Shown here: positions 9,103 to 18,282 of the stretch, piece after piece | Position numbering within the stretch: the first letter of the stretch is position 1 | Layout of the letters: each line of letters starts with the position of its first letter | Origin: Pseudoalteromonas caenipelagi | Lineage (GTDB): Bacteria; Pseudomonadota; Gammaproteobacteria; Enterobacterales; Alteromonadaceae | Direction: 5' to 3' | DNA: 64,000 nt | Assembly (NCBI RefSeq): GCF_013140855.1 | Contig: NZ_JABBPG010000004.1 | Location: 62,001-126,000, forward strand | Notes under the pieces: generated by a model | What the model was told of the DNA's origin: nothing | Seen by the model: only the letters and a program-made list of their open reading frames with translations | The model's database searches: none | Position numbers and translations under genes: made by a program

Positions 9103-11700
9103 TTAAACCGCTTGCTGAATGATCACACCGTCAGCCTTTTTAGTGTACTGAGGCATTTTGTGGAAGTTCAAGTAACGGTATGTATCTGCTGCCGTTGCGT
9201 TGATCTTCGCCGCGTATTCTTGGTACTCAGCTGGCGTAGGTAGTTTACCTAAAATTGCAGCTACTGCTGCAAGCTCTGCTGACGCTAGGAATACGTTTGC
9301 ACCTGTACCTAAACGGTTAGGGAAGTTACGTGTAGAGGTAGACACAACAGTTGCTTTGTCAGCAACACGTGCTTGGTTACCCATACATAAAGAACATCCT
9401 GGAGTTTCAATACGCGCACCAACACGACCAAAGATACCGTAGTAACCTTCATCAGTTAGCTGATCTTTATCCATCTTAGTTGGTGGAGCCACCCAAAGCT
9501 GAGTTGGGATACGACCAGTATAACCATCAAGTAGTTTACCCGCTGCACGGAAGTGGCCAATGTTGGTCATACAAGAACCGATGAATACTTCATCGATCTT
9601 CTCACCCGTTACATCTGATAATAGACGTGCATCATCAGGGTCGTTTGGCGCACAAAGAATAGGCTCTTTGATTTCTGCTAGATCGATTTCAAGTACGTGC
9701 TTGTACTCTGCATCAGCATCCGCTTCCATTAATTCAGGGTTTGCTAACCACTCTTGCATCGCTGTGATACGGCGTTCAATAGTACGCACATCACCGTAGC
9801 CTTCAGAGATCATCCACTTAAGCATAACGATGTTTGACTCAAGATATTCAGAGATAGACTCTTTAGATAGCTTAACTGTACAACCTGCTGCAGAGCGCTC
9901 AGCTGATGCATCAGATAGCTCAAACGCCTGCTCAACTGTTAAATGCTCAACACCTTCAATCTCAAGAACACGGCCAGAGAACTCGTTGATCTTACCTTTC
10001 TTCTCAACAGTTAATAGACCTTCTTTGATACCGTAGTAAGGGATAGCGTGTACTAGGTCACGTAATGTGATACCCGGTTGCATTTCACCTTTAAAACGAA
10101 CCAAGATTGATTCTGGCATATCTAGAGGCATAACACCTGTTGCCGCTGCGAATGCAACTGCACCAGAACCCGCAGGGAATGAAATACCTAGAGGGAAACG
10201 TGTATGCGAGTCACCACCAGTACCTACTGTGTCTGGTAATAACATACGGTTTAACCAAGAGTGGATAACACCGTCACCCGGACGAAGAGATACACCGCCA
10301 CGGTTCATGATGAAATCAGGAAGTGTATGGTGTGTATTTACATCAATCGGCTTAGGATAAGCTGATGTGTGACAGAATGACTGCATAGTTAAATCAGCAG
10401 AGAAACCTAGACATGCTAAGTCTTTTAACTCATCACGAGTCATAGGACCTGTAGTATCTTGCGAACCAACTGTGGTCATCTTCGGCTCACAATATTGGCC
10501 TGGGCGAACACCTGGCATATTACACGCTTTACCAACCATCTTCTGCGCAAGCGTAAAGCCTTTGCCTGAATCAGTTACAAGTGCAGGCTTACGGAAAATG
10601 TCTTCGGCACCTAGGCCAAGAGAATTACGTGCTTTGTCTGTTAAACCACGACCAATGATCAGTGGAATACGGCCACCTGCACGCACTTCATCAAGAATTA
10701 CATCTGATTTAAGTGAGAAAGTAGAAATAACTTCATCTGTACCGTGACGCTTAACCACACCTTCGTATGGGTAAATGTCAATTTGGTCACCCATGTTGAA
10801 CTCATCAACATTTAGCTCAATTGGTAATGCACCAGAGTCTTCCATGGTATTAAAGAAGATAGGTGCAATTTTACCGCCTAAACAAACACCACCAACACGT
10901 TTGTTTGGTACAAATGGGATGTCATCGCCCATAAACCAAAGTACTGAGTTAGTCGCCGACTTACGAGAAGAACCAGTACCGACCACATCACCCACATAAG
11001 CCAGTGGTAAGCCTTTAGTTTTAAGCTCTTCTAATTGTGAAATTGGACCAACTTCGCCGTCTTTTTCAGGGTTGATACCATCACGCGCGTTTTTCAGCAT
11101 AGCTAATGCGTGAAGCGGGATATCAGGGCGAGACCAAGCATCCGGTGCAGGAGACAGGTCATCGGTGTTTGTTTCACCTGTTACTTTAAATACAGTTACA
11201 GAGATTTTTTCAGCAACCGCAGGCTTGTTTAAGAACCACTCAGCATTAGCCCATGATTCAATAACTTGCTTAGCAAATTCGTTACCTGCTTTAGCTTTTT
11301 CTTCTACGTCATAGAACGCATCAAACATCAATAGAGTGTTTGATAGGCCCTTAACAACGATTGGCGCAAGCGATGCATCGTCAAGTAAATCAATCATAGG
11401 GGCGATATTGTAACCACCTAGCATAGTACCTAGCAGCTCAGCTGCGTACTCTTTGCTCACAAGTGGAGACTCAGCTTCACCCTTAGCAACCGCCGCTAAA
11501 AAGCCAGCTTTAATGTAAGCTGCATCATCCACACCCGGTGGTACGCGGTTAACTAAAAGGTCTAAGATAAATTCTTCTTCACCTGCTGCAGGTGATTTTA
11601 CTAATTCGATAAGATCTGCAGTTTGCTGTGCGTCTAACGGCTTAGGTACGATCCCTTGCTGTGCGCGCTCTTCTACATGTTTACGATATTCTTGAAGCAC
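9103..11700 (-). CDS. acnB: Aconitate hydratase B
   Basis: AcnB interconverts citrate and isocitrate in the TCA cycle using a [4Fe-4S] cluster. The 865-aa length is that of the gammaproteobacterial AcnB class. The N-terminal HEAT-like domain begins [13 protein letters not shown], the swivel domain follows at about 160-380, and the C-terminal catalytic domains carry GGDSHTRFP, the cluster cysteines in [14 protein letters not shown] and CSLCMGNQ. The gene stands alone, with its own terminator downstream and about 330 bp without a gene upstream. Apo-AcnB can also bind mRNA in E. coli. Confidence 0.98.
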   Translation of the reverse strand: MLQEYRKHVEERAQQGIVPKPLDAQQTADLIELVKSPAAGEEEFILDLLVNRVPPGVDDAAYIKAGFLAAVAKGEAESPLVSKEYAAELLGTMLGGYNIAPMIDLLDDASLAPIVVKGLSNTLLMFDAFYDVEEKAKAGNEFAKQVIESWANAEWFLNKPAVAEKISVTVFKVTGETNTDDLSPAPDAWSRPDIPLHALAMLKNARDGINPEKDGEVGPISQLEELKTKGLPLAYVGDVVGTGSSRKSATNSVLWFMGDDIPFVPNKRVGGVCLGGKIAPIFFNTMEDSGALPIELNVDEFNMGDQIDIYPYEGVVKRHGTDEVISTFSLKSDVILDEVRAGGRIPLIIGRGLTDKARNSLGLGAEDIFRKPALVTDSGKGFTLAQKMVGKACNMPGVRPGQYCEPKMTTVGSQDTTGPMTRDELKDLACLGFSADLTMQSFCHTSAYPKPIDVNTHHTLPDFIMNRGGVSLRPGDGVIHSWLNRMLLPDTVGTGGDSHTRFPLGISFPAGSGAVAFAAATGVMPLDMPESILVRFKGEMQPGITLRDLVHAIPYYGIKEGLLTVEKKGKINEFSGRVLEIEGVEHLTVEQAFELSDASAERSAAGCTVKLSKESISEYLESNIVMLKWMISEGYGDVRTIERRITAMQEWLANPELMEADADAEYKHVLEIDLAEIKEPILCAPNDPDDARLLSDVTGEKIDEVFIGSCMTNIGHFRAAGKLLDGYTGRIPTQLWVAPPTKMDKDQLTDEGYYGIFGRVGARIETPGCSLCMGNQARVADKATVVSTSTRNFPNRLGTGANVFLASAELAAVAAILGKLPTPAEYQEYAAKINATAADTYRYLNFHKMPQYTKKADGVIIQQAV

Positions 11701-12033
11701 AATTTTGCCCTCTTGGTGACGTGAATCGGACTGCTTATGTTTTTAAAACACAGCAGCAACCGATAAATTCCGGTGACTAATTATAAAGCCTTTGAGTATA
11801 GATGAAAATCTCACAACTGAAACGACTCTAAATAGTGATTATAAATACTATGAATGACCAAATACAAACTAGTATATTTTCATGAATATTTAGTAACTAG
11901 GAATCATTCGCAATGAATAGAGGATGTCAGCAGAGATTTGCTTTTTATCACTTCTTATTTATTAATTTTTTCTACGTTAGAATTGATTTAGGTACAAATG
12001 GCACTGTATTTAACATCACAAAAAGAAGTCACA
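11701..12033. other. Gene-free stretch upstream of acnB
   Basis: About 330 bp of AT-rich sequence separates acnB from the small peptide gene at 12034. It must hold the acnB promoter, but I could not single out a -35/-10 pair or an operator with confidence. No RNA structure stands out. Confidence 0.5.
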
Positions 12034-12168
12034 ATGAAACTAAAAAAGAAGCAACTTAAATCACTAACACAACAACAATCTTCATTCGTTAAAGGCGCTT
12101 GCAATGCTACTGTGGCGCCTAATGCGCGATATCAAGCACAGCAAACTATCACTGAGCCACCGCTTTAA
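12034..12168 (+). CDS. Small basic-leader peptide (44 aa), possible RiPP-precursor-like
   Basis: ATG at 12034 opens a 44-codon frame starting MKLKKKQLKSLTQQQ and ending TITEPPL. AGAAG lies 7 bp upstream as a plausible Shine-Dalgarno. The Lys/Leu-rich start resembles the 57-aa peptide near 59.1 kb (MKLKLNKKNLKLVSNN), suggesting a shared leader class. A single Cys (KGACNATVAP) lies mid-sequence. No modification or export gene is adjacent. The function is unknown, and an unexpressed chance ORF cannot be excluded from sequence alone. Confidence 0.5.
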   Translation: MKLKKKQLKSLTQQQSSFVKGACNATVAPNARYQAQQTITEPPL

Positions 12169-12243
12169 CTATTTGATTGATTTATACAAAAGACAGTGAA
12201 GTATTCCCTTCTACTGTCAAAATTCACTTACTCAGTGCTGAGC

Positions 12244-12561
12244 TTAGCTAAATTTGGTCTGCTCAATAAGTAACTCGGCGACGCGCTGCTTAACAGCGCG
12301 CTTATCATCGGCAGGCACTTCAAACCTAGCAGCTAACAGTTCAATCTCTTCGTTGCTTAAATTAAAGGATAAGCGCTGGCGAGTCTTTTTTGACTTAACT
12401 TCAAGCCCAAGGATTTTTCGGATCATATCTGACGGTGTTAATTCTTGATCAATGGCTTGTTTTTTGATTGATTTTTGCACTTCGCTACTGAGATCAAACG
12501 CCATTTGCGTCGCCCTAACGGCTTGCTCCTGACGTAGCCATTTCGCTTTTGCATCACTCAC
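12244..12561 (-). CDS. Hypothetical protein with two ribbon-helix-helix-like segments
   Basis: A 105-aa protein with a GTG start, preceded by GGGAG and beginning immediately after the yjfK-like stop, so it is translationally coupled. Residues about 20-52 (MAFDLSSEVQKS... LTPSDMIRKILGL) and about 62-98 (RLSFNLSNEEIE... KQRVAELL) each look like a short strand, helix, turn, helix unit, the pattern of MetJ/Arc/CopG ribbon-helix-helix proteins. As the last gene of the operon it is the best candidate to bind the palindromes upstream of yjfI. This is pattern recognition rather than a family match. Confidence 0.6.
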   Translation of the reverse strand: MSDAKAKWLRQEQAVRATQMAFDLSSEVQKSIKKQAIDQELTPSDMIRKILGLEVKSKKTRQRLSFNLSNEEIELLAARFEVPADDKRAVKQRVAELLIEQTKFS

Positions 12562-13197
12562 TTAATCACTCCCAGGAAACAGTTCCACAATATCAGATAT
12601 GGGTCTAGTTAATGTTAATGATACATCTGTCTGACCACCGTCCCAAATTTCGATATTGAGCCCATAATTTCCATCATTCGATTCCAGACAGATCATTTCA
12701 CAAGGCTCACCACCTTCTTGCTCATATCTCGGAAGTGATTGCCCGCGATAGTCACGTTCATGGAAATAGCTCACAAATGGCGCTTCTGTCTGCTTGTAAG
12801 TGGTCGCTAAAAACTGGCTGAACTGCTCAGGTGTATTGGCGACAGTTATTTCTGTTAATACGTCTTCATCAAAAATTCTCGCAAACTCGTCTAATGTAAA
12901 TATCTCATCTACATCATCACGCTGAATTTTAATTGAAAAGTTAACCCACTGCTCACCATCTTCTTGCTCAATTTGCGCAAATACAACTTGGCCCGAGTTA
13001 TTCTCAAGTACCATCTCATATTCGGCGCTGTGCTGATATTGGTATGTATTCACAGCGACAACCCTCAACGTCTGCCCTTTAAGCCACTGTGGATAGGCAA
13101 ATGAGTCTATCAACGTGAGCATATCACCCGTTTTTAACTGCGTGGGATCACTTAACTGACGTGTTGGCTGTGTCTTTTTTTTAAATAGATTAAACAT
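12562..13197 (-). CDS. YjfK-like DUF2491 family protein
   Basis: A protein of about 211 aa starting at the ATG at 13195-13197 (MFNLFKKKTQ). This start follows AGGTGATA and is preferred over an ATG seven codons upstream. The N-terminus is basic (FKKKTQPTRQL) and the rest is acidic and beta-rich, with no membrane segment. Length, start and position directly after the PspA-like gene match E. coli YjfK (DUF2491). The function is unknown. Family assignment rests on context and general resemblance. Confidence 0.7.
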   Translation of the reverse strand: MFNLFKKKTQPTRQLSDPTQLKTGDMLTLIDSFAYPQWLKGQTLRVVAVNTYQYQHSAEYEMVLENNSGQVVFAQIEQEDGEQWVNFSIKIQRDDVDEIFTLDEFARIFDEDVLTEITVANTPEQFSQFLATTYKQTEAPFVSYFHERDYRGQSLPRYEQEGGEPCEMICLESNDGNYGLNIEIWDGGQTDVSLTLTRPISDIVELFPGSD

Positions 13198-13253
13198 ACT
13201 ATCACCTATAAAAAGCAAAGGGGTAAATGAATTACCCCTCGTTTAGCTATCAA

Positions 13254-13946
13254 TTAATTACCTTGTTTAGCTTTTATACGTGCCAAGATATCCGCACCAC
13301 TTGCATTGGTACTTCCAATACCCGCTTCAGCCATTTTCGCTTTTAAATCGTCGCCATTTGTTTCAGCTTCAAGTGTTTTTGCCGCACCTAATTGATCTTG
13401 ACGGTCTTGTTGACGCTGTCTAATGCGCTCCAAAGAAGCTTTTGCTGATGTCATCGCTGAACTGTTGGTGTTTAATGTGCTATTAACCGCCATAGTTGCT
13501 TGCTGAACACTCTCAGTGGTCTTTACCATACTTAATTGACGCTGATTTTCTTTAATAGATTTTTCAGCCTCTTTAATTTGCTGTTTTAAAACAACAATAT
13601 GCTGGCTAAAACCACTTAATACTTCTTCATGCTCCGCTTTTTCTGTTTCAAAATCACCAATCTTCTGGGCTATTTCTAACGCTAACGCTTCATTGCCTTT
13701 TTCAAGCGCTTGGCCTGCATAATTTTCGTGCTCAGCAATCGAATCGTTCAATGCACTGATCTTACGGGTCGTTTGCATTTCTTTAGCCATAACCTCCGTT
13801 AGGCTGCGCTTTGCCTTTTGCAAAGCGTTTTTTGCATCCGCAATTTCTTGCTCAAAAATACGAATACCATTGGCATCAACGATAGATTCACCCACTTCAC
13901 GTGCGCCACCACGAACTGCTGTAAATAATTTTTTTAAAATGCTCAT
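13254..13946 (-). CDS. yjfJ: PspA/IM30 family protein (YjfJ-like)
   Basis: A 230-aa coiled-coil protein of the PspA/Vipp1 (ESCRT-III-like) family, whose members coat and stabilise the inner membrane. It begins MSILKKLFTAVRGGAREVGE, an amphipathic helix, followed by long heptad-rich helices (about 25-190) and a Gly/Ala-rich end ADILARIKAKQGN. It lies between YjfI and YjfK homologues as in E. coli yjfIJK, so it is the YjfJ branch and not the stress-induced PspA of the pspABC operon. No PspF-like activator is nearby. Confidence 0.87.
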   Translation of the reverse strand: MSILKKLFTAVRGGAREVGESIVDANGIRIFEQEIADAKNALQKAKRSLTEVMAKEMQTTRKISALNDSIAEHENYAGQALEKGNEALALEIAQKIGDFETEKAEHEEVLSGFSQHIVVLKQQIKEAEKSIKENQRQLSMVKTTESVQQATMAVNSTLNTNSSAMTSAKASLERIRQRQQDRQDQLGAAKTLEAETNGDDLKAKMAEAGIGSTNASGADILARIKAKQGN

Positions 13947-13971
13947 AATCCTAACTCCTAAAGATACCTAT

Positions 13972-14385
13972 TTAGTCATTTAAATAAGGTGTAACAGCGT
14001 CAAGTGCTTCAATCGCATTATCGGCAAGGGTGACTAACTCATGGGTAATGTCATCGAATGAAGAGTTAACTGATAACGCACCAAAAATAGCGTAACGATT
14101 ATCTACTTTAGCAAACGCACTTAATGGGATCGGTACATTTAAACGTAGTAATGTCTCGTTTAACTCATTTTTAAGGTCTTCTTTCACTTCTTCATCAGCG
14201 AACAAGTAACTGATACATAGCAATTGCTCTTCGGTCTGCGTTACAAAAATAGGTAACTCATCATTACCATCAACAATCACTTGCAATACATCCTGCTCGC
14301 CAGGGTTAGCTATCATAAAAGATTCAAAGCCTACCCCTTCAGTTTCAAAAGAAGCCAATTTTATTGAAAGTTCATTTAATTCCAT
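13972..14385 (-). CDS. yjfI: YjfI family DUF2170 protein
   Basis: A 137-aa acidic cytoplasmic protein matching the DUF2170/YjfI family: MELNELSIKLASFE, a central PIFVTQTEEQLLCISYLF strand pair and LPIPLSAFAK-like block (here NVPIPLSAFAK). The family occurs next to PspA homologues and its molecular role is not established. Translation starts at 14385, just downstream of two palindromic operators (14405-14417 and 14433-14457), so yjfI is the first gene of a regulated transcript that continues through yjfJ, yjfK and the RHH-like gene. Confidence 0.87.
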   Translation of the reverse strand: MELNELSIKLASFETEGVGFESFMIANPGEQDVLQVIVDGNDELPIFVTQTEEQLLCISYLFADEEVKEDLKNELNETLLRLNVPIPLSAFAKVDNRYAIFGALSVNSSFDDITHELVTLADNAIEALDAVTPYLND

Positions 14386-14404
14386 TTTATCACCTTATTA
14401 AGTT

Positions 14405-14417
14405 GACATATTATGTC
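14405..14417. promoter_or_regulatory. Operator-like palindrome 1 upstream of yjfI
   Basis: GACATA-T-TATGTC is a perfect 13-bp inverted repeat preceded by TT. It has the same half-site as the second palindrome, whose centre is 34 bp away, and lies 20 bp before the yjfI ATG, where a bound protein would block transcription or elongation. Confidence 0.65.
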
Positions 14418-14432
14418 GTAGTTAAGATTTGC

Positions 14433-14457
14433 ATGATTGACATAATATGTCAATCAT
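14433..14457. promoter_or_regulatory. Operator-like palindrome 2 upstream of yjfI (25 bp perfect)
   Basis: The arms ATGATTGACATA and TATGTCAATCAT are perfectly complementary around one central base (14445). The core GACATA-N-TATGTC repeats palindrome 1. Each arm contains a TTGACA that could serve as a -35 element. There is no T run, so a terminator is unlikely. It lies just after the aminopropyltransferase gene and before yjfI. Confidence 0.7.
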
Positions 14458-14461
14458 AAAA

Positions 14462-16183
14462 CTAATTTTTATACAGCTCACTTTCTAATTGCCATGCTTG
14501 ACGGTAGTAATCATACAACCTACCAGAGCCTAATTGATTGACTTCAATTGTATTTTCTAGCTCAAAAAAACGGTTTGGAAAAATAAATGCCGCCAGTAAG
14601 TAATCTCGGCTAGCCCAGCGCGATGGCACTGGCAGTTGAGTTGTTTGCGCAATGCGCGTGCTAGCAGACGCACCCGCCTTAGTTGCAATCGTCCAGCCCC
14701 ACTGCCCAAATGAAGGAACATTTTGCTGATACTGCTCGACAAAACTAAACCCAGCGACTTTCACTGTCTTTGCGATACTAATAAAAGCTTTTTTCGCATG
14801 ATATGGCGATGTAGATTGCACGACCATCGCACCATCAGCTGCGAGCAGTTGACGTAAGTGATTATAAAAATAATCACTGTACAGTTTGTTTAAATCAGGG
14901 TGATTGGGGTCTGGTAAGTCGACTATGATGGTATCAAACATCTCTCCTGATGCCAGCAAACGCTCAACTTCTAAAAATGCGTCTGCAACTTTAATGTTGG
15001 CTCTTGAGTCTTCCATTGCATGCATATTTAACTTGGTCAATCGCTCAACAATTTGCTTTGGGGGTTGGTAGTGAGAGTCTTCATGACCAAACAGGTTTAA
15101 TAACTGGGCATCTAAGTCAACCAAGGTGACATTTTTAACGGGCCACTTCAGCACATCACGTAATGCTAAACCATCACCGCCGCCAATAATTAATACTTTG
15201 TCATGACGGTTTGAAGCCAACATTGCGGGATACACTAGCATAGTGTGATATATTTGCTCATCGACACTTGAAAACTGTAGGCGACCATTCAAATACAGAT
15301 CTGTAATTGGCTCATTTTGATTTCGGCTTAGGCGCTCAGTCAACACCACATGCTGGTATTTAGTGGCCTGTGAATATATGACCTTATCCTTATAGAGCAC
15401 ATTGCTTAGCTCTTTCATCCAACTGCTGCCAAAGAGCAATACAAATGCAAACAGTATCAACAATAACGCGTGACAGAGCACCAACAAGCGGGCAAAACGA
15501 ACATATTGATGATAACGCCATAGAAACACCAACCCAGCCACAATATTGAACAGTGCAGTCCAAGCCGCAGCTTGCATAATGGGCATCGCTAACATAATGC
15601 TGACCCAAATTGCGGCCCCAATGCCTGCACCAATATAATCAGCGCCATAAATTGTACCGGCATTATTTTCCAAGAACCGACCATATACCTGTTGACGAAT
15701 ACGGGCGATCAGTGGAATTTCCATCCCTATTAACATGCCCAGCAACAAACCAAATACGTAGGGCAAAAATCGCGATATTTCTTGCAGCTTCTCAAACACA
15801 TAGCCATTTAATACGATATCGGGTGGAAGATTGAAAATCTCAGAGAACATATGAGGTAGAGAGTAACTCACTGCGATGACGCTGGCGATTGCCAAAATAC
15901 AGCCCATTCCCACCAAAGCGATGAAGCTTTCGAGCCATGCAAAAGCTGTAAATGCATCTTTAAACCAACGCGCCATAAACGCACCAATGCCCATGGCAAC
16001 TATCATGGTGCCAATCATGGCATAGATAGCGCTTTCTACTGAACCAAGTACACGTCCAGCATAGTGAGAAAGTAAATATTCATAAATAAGGCCACACCCA
16101 GCGAGTATGGCCATAACAGAAATGAGTAAAATATCGTGTCCAAGCAAGCCACGCTTACTCGGACTAAGAACTGAATCAGACAA
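14462..16183 (-). CDS. Membrane-anchored spermidine synthase-like aminopropyltransferase
   Basis: A 573-aa two-part protein. Residues about 15-240 hold seven or so membrane helices (for example ILLISVMAILAGCGLIYEYL). Residues about 265-520 form a spermidine synthase domain with the SAM-binding motif VLIIGGGDGLALRD, the acidic VDLDAQ and the catalytic-loop region VDLPDPNHPDLNKLYS. Soluble SpeE enzymes are about half this length. The likely reaction transfers an aminopropyl group from decarboxylated SAM, but the substrate is unknown. It follows the DUF350 gene by 2 bp in the same operon. Confidence 0.88.
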   Translation of the reverse strand: MSDSVLSPSKRGLLGHDILLISVMAILAGCGLIYEYLLSHYAGRVLGSVESAIYAMIGTMIVAMGIGAFMARWFKDAFTAFAWLESFIALVGMGCILAIASVIAVSYSLPHMFSEIFNLPPDIVLNGYVFEKLQEISRFLPYVFGLLLGMLIGMEIPLIARIRQQVYGRFLENNAGTIYGADYIGAGIGAAIWVSIMLAMPIMQAAAWTALFNIVAGLVFLWRYHQYVRFARLLVLCHALLLILFAFVLLFGSSWMKELSNVLYKDKVIYSQATKYQHVVLTERLSRNQNEPITDLYLNGRLQFSSVDEQIYHTMLVYPAMLASNRHDKVLIIGGGDGLALRDVLKWPVKNVTLVDLDAQLLNLFGHEDSHYQPPKQIVERLTKLNMHAMEDSRANIKVADAFLEVERLLASGEMFDTIIVDLPDPNHPDLNKLYSDYFYNHLRQLLAADGAMVVQSTSPYHAKKAFISIAKTVKVAGFSFVEQYQQNVPSFGQWGWTIATKAGASASTRIAQTTQLPVPSRWASRDYLLAAFIFPNRFFELENTIEVNQLGSGRLYDYYRQAWQLESELYKN

Positions 16184-16185
16184 GG

Positions 16186-17085
16186 TTAGGCACCTAGCAA
16201 TGTGGCCATAGTAACACCAATTGCGAAAGAGATAGCCGCAGATATCGCTGCAACGCCGACGTTTTTCTGTCGATTAACTTCATCAGAAATATCACTGCCA
16301 GACAAAATTATCTTAATAGTGACTAAGTGCAATGCAATAAATACCAAGATACTGATAAATGCGCACATTGCCCAATACCCTAGGCTTGCAGCTAGATTAT
16401 CAGCAGCATAAGGCGCCAAACCAGATGCTGCGGTAAGGGCTAAGGCACTTCCGATCAAGAAGCCCGCATATCTAATACCAACGGCTAAATTGTCATCTAA
16501 TATTGCTTGTTGTAAACAATCACCGCTGCGATTTGTGCGCTTAAATAATTGCACTCGATATTGACTAACCAACAGCAAGACTAAGTTAGCGATAATGAAC
16601 GACACTACAACGATAGGAAGACCATACCAACCTTCCGTTGCAACCCAAAATAGGGCCGAGCGGATCACTATCGCTACGCTGACTACATGACCAAAATCAA
16701 TCAATGACGCTGTCGCATTACCTTTTACGATTTCATCGTGCAAACTTACTTTGCGCAGTGCTACTTTATCTTGGAAGAAATGTCCCAGTTTTATGAGTAA
16801 AATTGCCAGTAAACCATACCCACCCATTTGCAGCGCTTCTTGTTGTAACGAAGGCGCAAAAGCACCACTACTGATACCTGTTAATACGATGGCTAAAGCA
16901 ACTAACCCACCCGCAAAGCTGATCCCAAAAGCAAAATTATCACGTTCGGTTATTTCATCATTGGCGTGCAAGTTTGACACCCAGCCTTTAATAAATTTCA
17001 GGCTTACAAATAGCGCGATAATAATCGCAAAATCTATGGCCAAAGCTTGTAAAGACCACATCGTTATTCCATTAAATTCATACAT
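16186..17085 (-). CDS. DUF350 membrane protein (YjfL-like, duplicated)
   Basis: A 299-aa integral membrane protein with about eight predicted helices arranged as two DUF350 repeats (about 15-150 and 160-295). Each repeat has a Gly-rich helix such as AFGISFAGGLVALAIVLTGI or VGIRYAGFLIGSALALT. E. coli YjfL is a single-repeat relative in the yjf operon. The function is unknown. Close spacing to the aminopropyltransferase downstream suggests they work together at the inner membrane. Confidence 0.85.
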   Translation of the reverse strand: MYEFNGITMWSLQALAIDFAIIIALFVSLKFIKGWVSNLHANDEITERDNFAFGISFAGGLVALAIVLTGISSGAFAPSLQQEALQMGGYGLLAILLIKLGHFFQDKVALRKVSLHDEIVKGNATASLIDFGHVVSVAIVIRSALFWVATEGWYGLPIVVVSFIIANLVLLLVSQYRVQLFKRTNRSGDCLQQAILDDNLAVGIRYAGFLIGSALALTAASGLAPYAADNLAASLGYWAMCAFISILVFIALHLVTIKIILSGSDISDEVNRQKNVGVAAISAAISFAIGVTMATLLGA

Positions 17086-17121
17086 TTTTTAAACTCCAAC
17101 AGTTGTTCTTTACACTCAATA

Positions 17122-18057
17122 TCACTTGCCACGGCTCACGCCACGAGAGGTCCGGCTACTGCTATTGCGTACCGTGCCCGCACTGCGCTTACTGTACGAA
17201 CTACTTTTAGCATAACTACTACGGGTGCTGGTGGGTGTATAACTACTTCGACTCAAACCAGATGCGCCACTACGTTGCTTGGCGTAAGGACTGGTAAATT
17301 GCTTCCCTTGGCGTTCATAAGACTGACGAGTACGCCTTTCCAACGTGGTTTGTGCCTTGATTTGTTTGGGACTTGAGTAGCGATAACGGCCGTAATCATT
17401 GTAATAGCTATATTTACGGCGTTTACTCCAACTACCATACTCAACCGCACCGATAACGTCGCCCAGCATTCGGTACATACCATACCACTGCCAAAAACTG
17501 ATACCATTGCTATTCGTTTGCCACTGACCATAGTGTGGGTTACCAACAAGTTGATTACCCTCACCTGGGCCCTCTGCACTTTGACTGACAGCACCTACTC
17601 TTGCCAATGTGCCATTTGACATATCAGCAAGCATGTTAATTGGGTCTGTTAATGCATCGCCAAATAAACTTGGCTTCATCGCTTCTCGCAATATCCCTAA
17701 GCGCTGCAGCGTTTGTTCATCAGCAGCAGAAGTGGGTAAACTTTTAATTTCTTCAAGACGTTTCACTAAGCCTTGAAAAAGCGGCCCATTATCTGTTGCA
17801 TCTTGGCCAATCACTTCACTGATCTGAGCGAGCTCAGGGCGTTGGTTTTGTAATACCTTACTATACTCTTTCAGAAGGTTAGCATTACGGATTTGGCCCT
17901 GTGCGAGCTCATTTTTGAGTTGATTGAGTTCTTGATCTGCATGTTGGATAGCTTGTGCAATAGACTGTTGCAACTGTTCTTCTTTCGAAGAGCAGCCGCT
18001 CAAAAAGCAAGCCGCACAAAACAAACAGATGAGTTCCCATATTTTGATTTTCGACAT
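17122..18057 (-). CDS. Hypothetical lipoprotein with Ser/Arg/Tyr-rich tail
   Basis: A 311-aa protein that starts with a type II signal peptide and lipobox (LICLFCAACFLSGC, Cys at about 22). Residues about 25-65 are a coiled coil (EEQLQQSIAQAIQHADQELN). A Trp/Tyr/Gly-rich middle (YGQWQTNSNGISFWQWYGMYR) precedes a low-complexity tail of repeated SSY, SKRS and TSRG units from about 230. It is the first gene of the run toward the DUF350 gene (36 bp gap). I do not recognise a family; the tail recalls that of YjfM/YgiB proteins only in composition. Confidence 0.75.
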   Translation of the reverse strand: MSKIKIWELICLFCAACFLSGCSSKEEQLQQSIAQAIQHADQELNQLKNELAQGQIRNANLLKEYSKVLQNQRPELAQISEVIGQDATDNGPLFQGLVKRLEEIKSLPTSAADEQTLQRLGILREAMKPSLFGDALTDPINMLADMSNGTLARVGAVSQSAEGPGEGNQLVGNPHYGQWQTNSNGISFWQWYGMYRMLGDVIGAVEYGSWSKRRKYSYYNDYGRYRYSSPKQIKAQTTLERRTRQSYERQGKQFTSPYAKQRSGASGLSRSSYTPTSTRSSYAKSSSYSKRSAGTVRNSSSRTSRGVSRGK

Positions 18058-18098
18058 TCATGTCACCGTTTGATTAACTGATCGTGTTAATTGAATTC

Positions 18099-18119
18099 CC
18101 TATGTTAGTGTCACATAGG
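18099..18119. promoter_or_regulatory. Inverted repeat upstream of the lipoprotein gene
   Basis: CCTATGT-N7-ACATAGG is a perfect 7-bp inverted repeat, 40 bp upstream of the lipoprotein ATG at the head of the polyamine/PspA cluster. The sequence differs from the yjfI operators, so it would serve another regulator or a stem in the leader RNA. No promoter elements could be fixed with confidence. Confidence 0.4.
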
Positions 18120-18238
18120 TTATCTTCGATGCCAAGCAGGAAATTGCAATAAAATGAGTATGATGGAAGTTAGTTTAGTCACCCATTAATCTGGGATTAC
18201 ATTTTTAAAAGAACGGTAGAAAAAATAAGACTTTGTAT

Positions 18239-18268
18239 AAAAAAGCGGCTCCAAAAGCCGCTTTTTTT
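18239..18268 (-). terminator. Terminator after the DUF2489 gene
   Basis: AAAAGCGGCT-ccaaa-AGCCGCTTTT with a run of T on the minus strand lies 15 bp past the stop of the DUF2489 gene, ending the methyltransferase-yihI-DUF2489 operon. Confidence 0.88.
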
Positions 18269-18282
18269 GTTACCTGATAAGG

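Noticed and set aside
9200-10999. Several plus-strand open frames inside acnB
   Set aside because: They run antisense to a conserved gene and their sequences are low-quality shadows of acnB codons.
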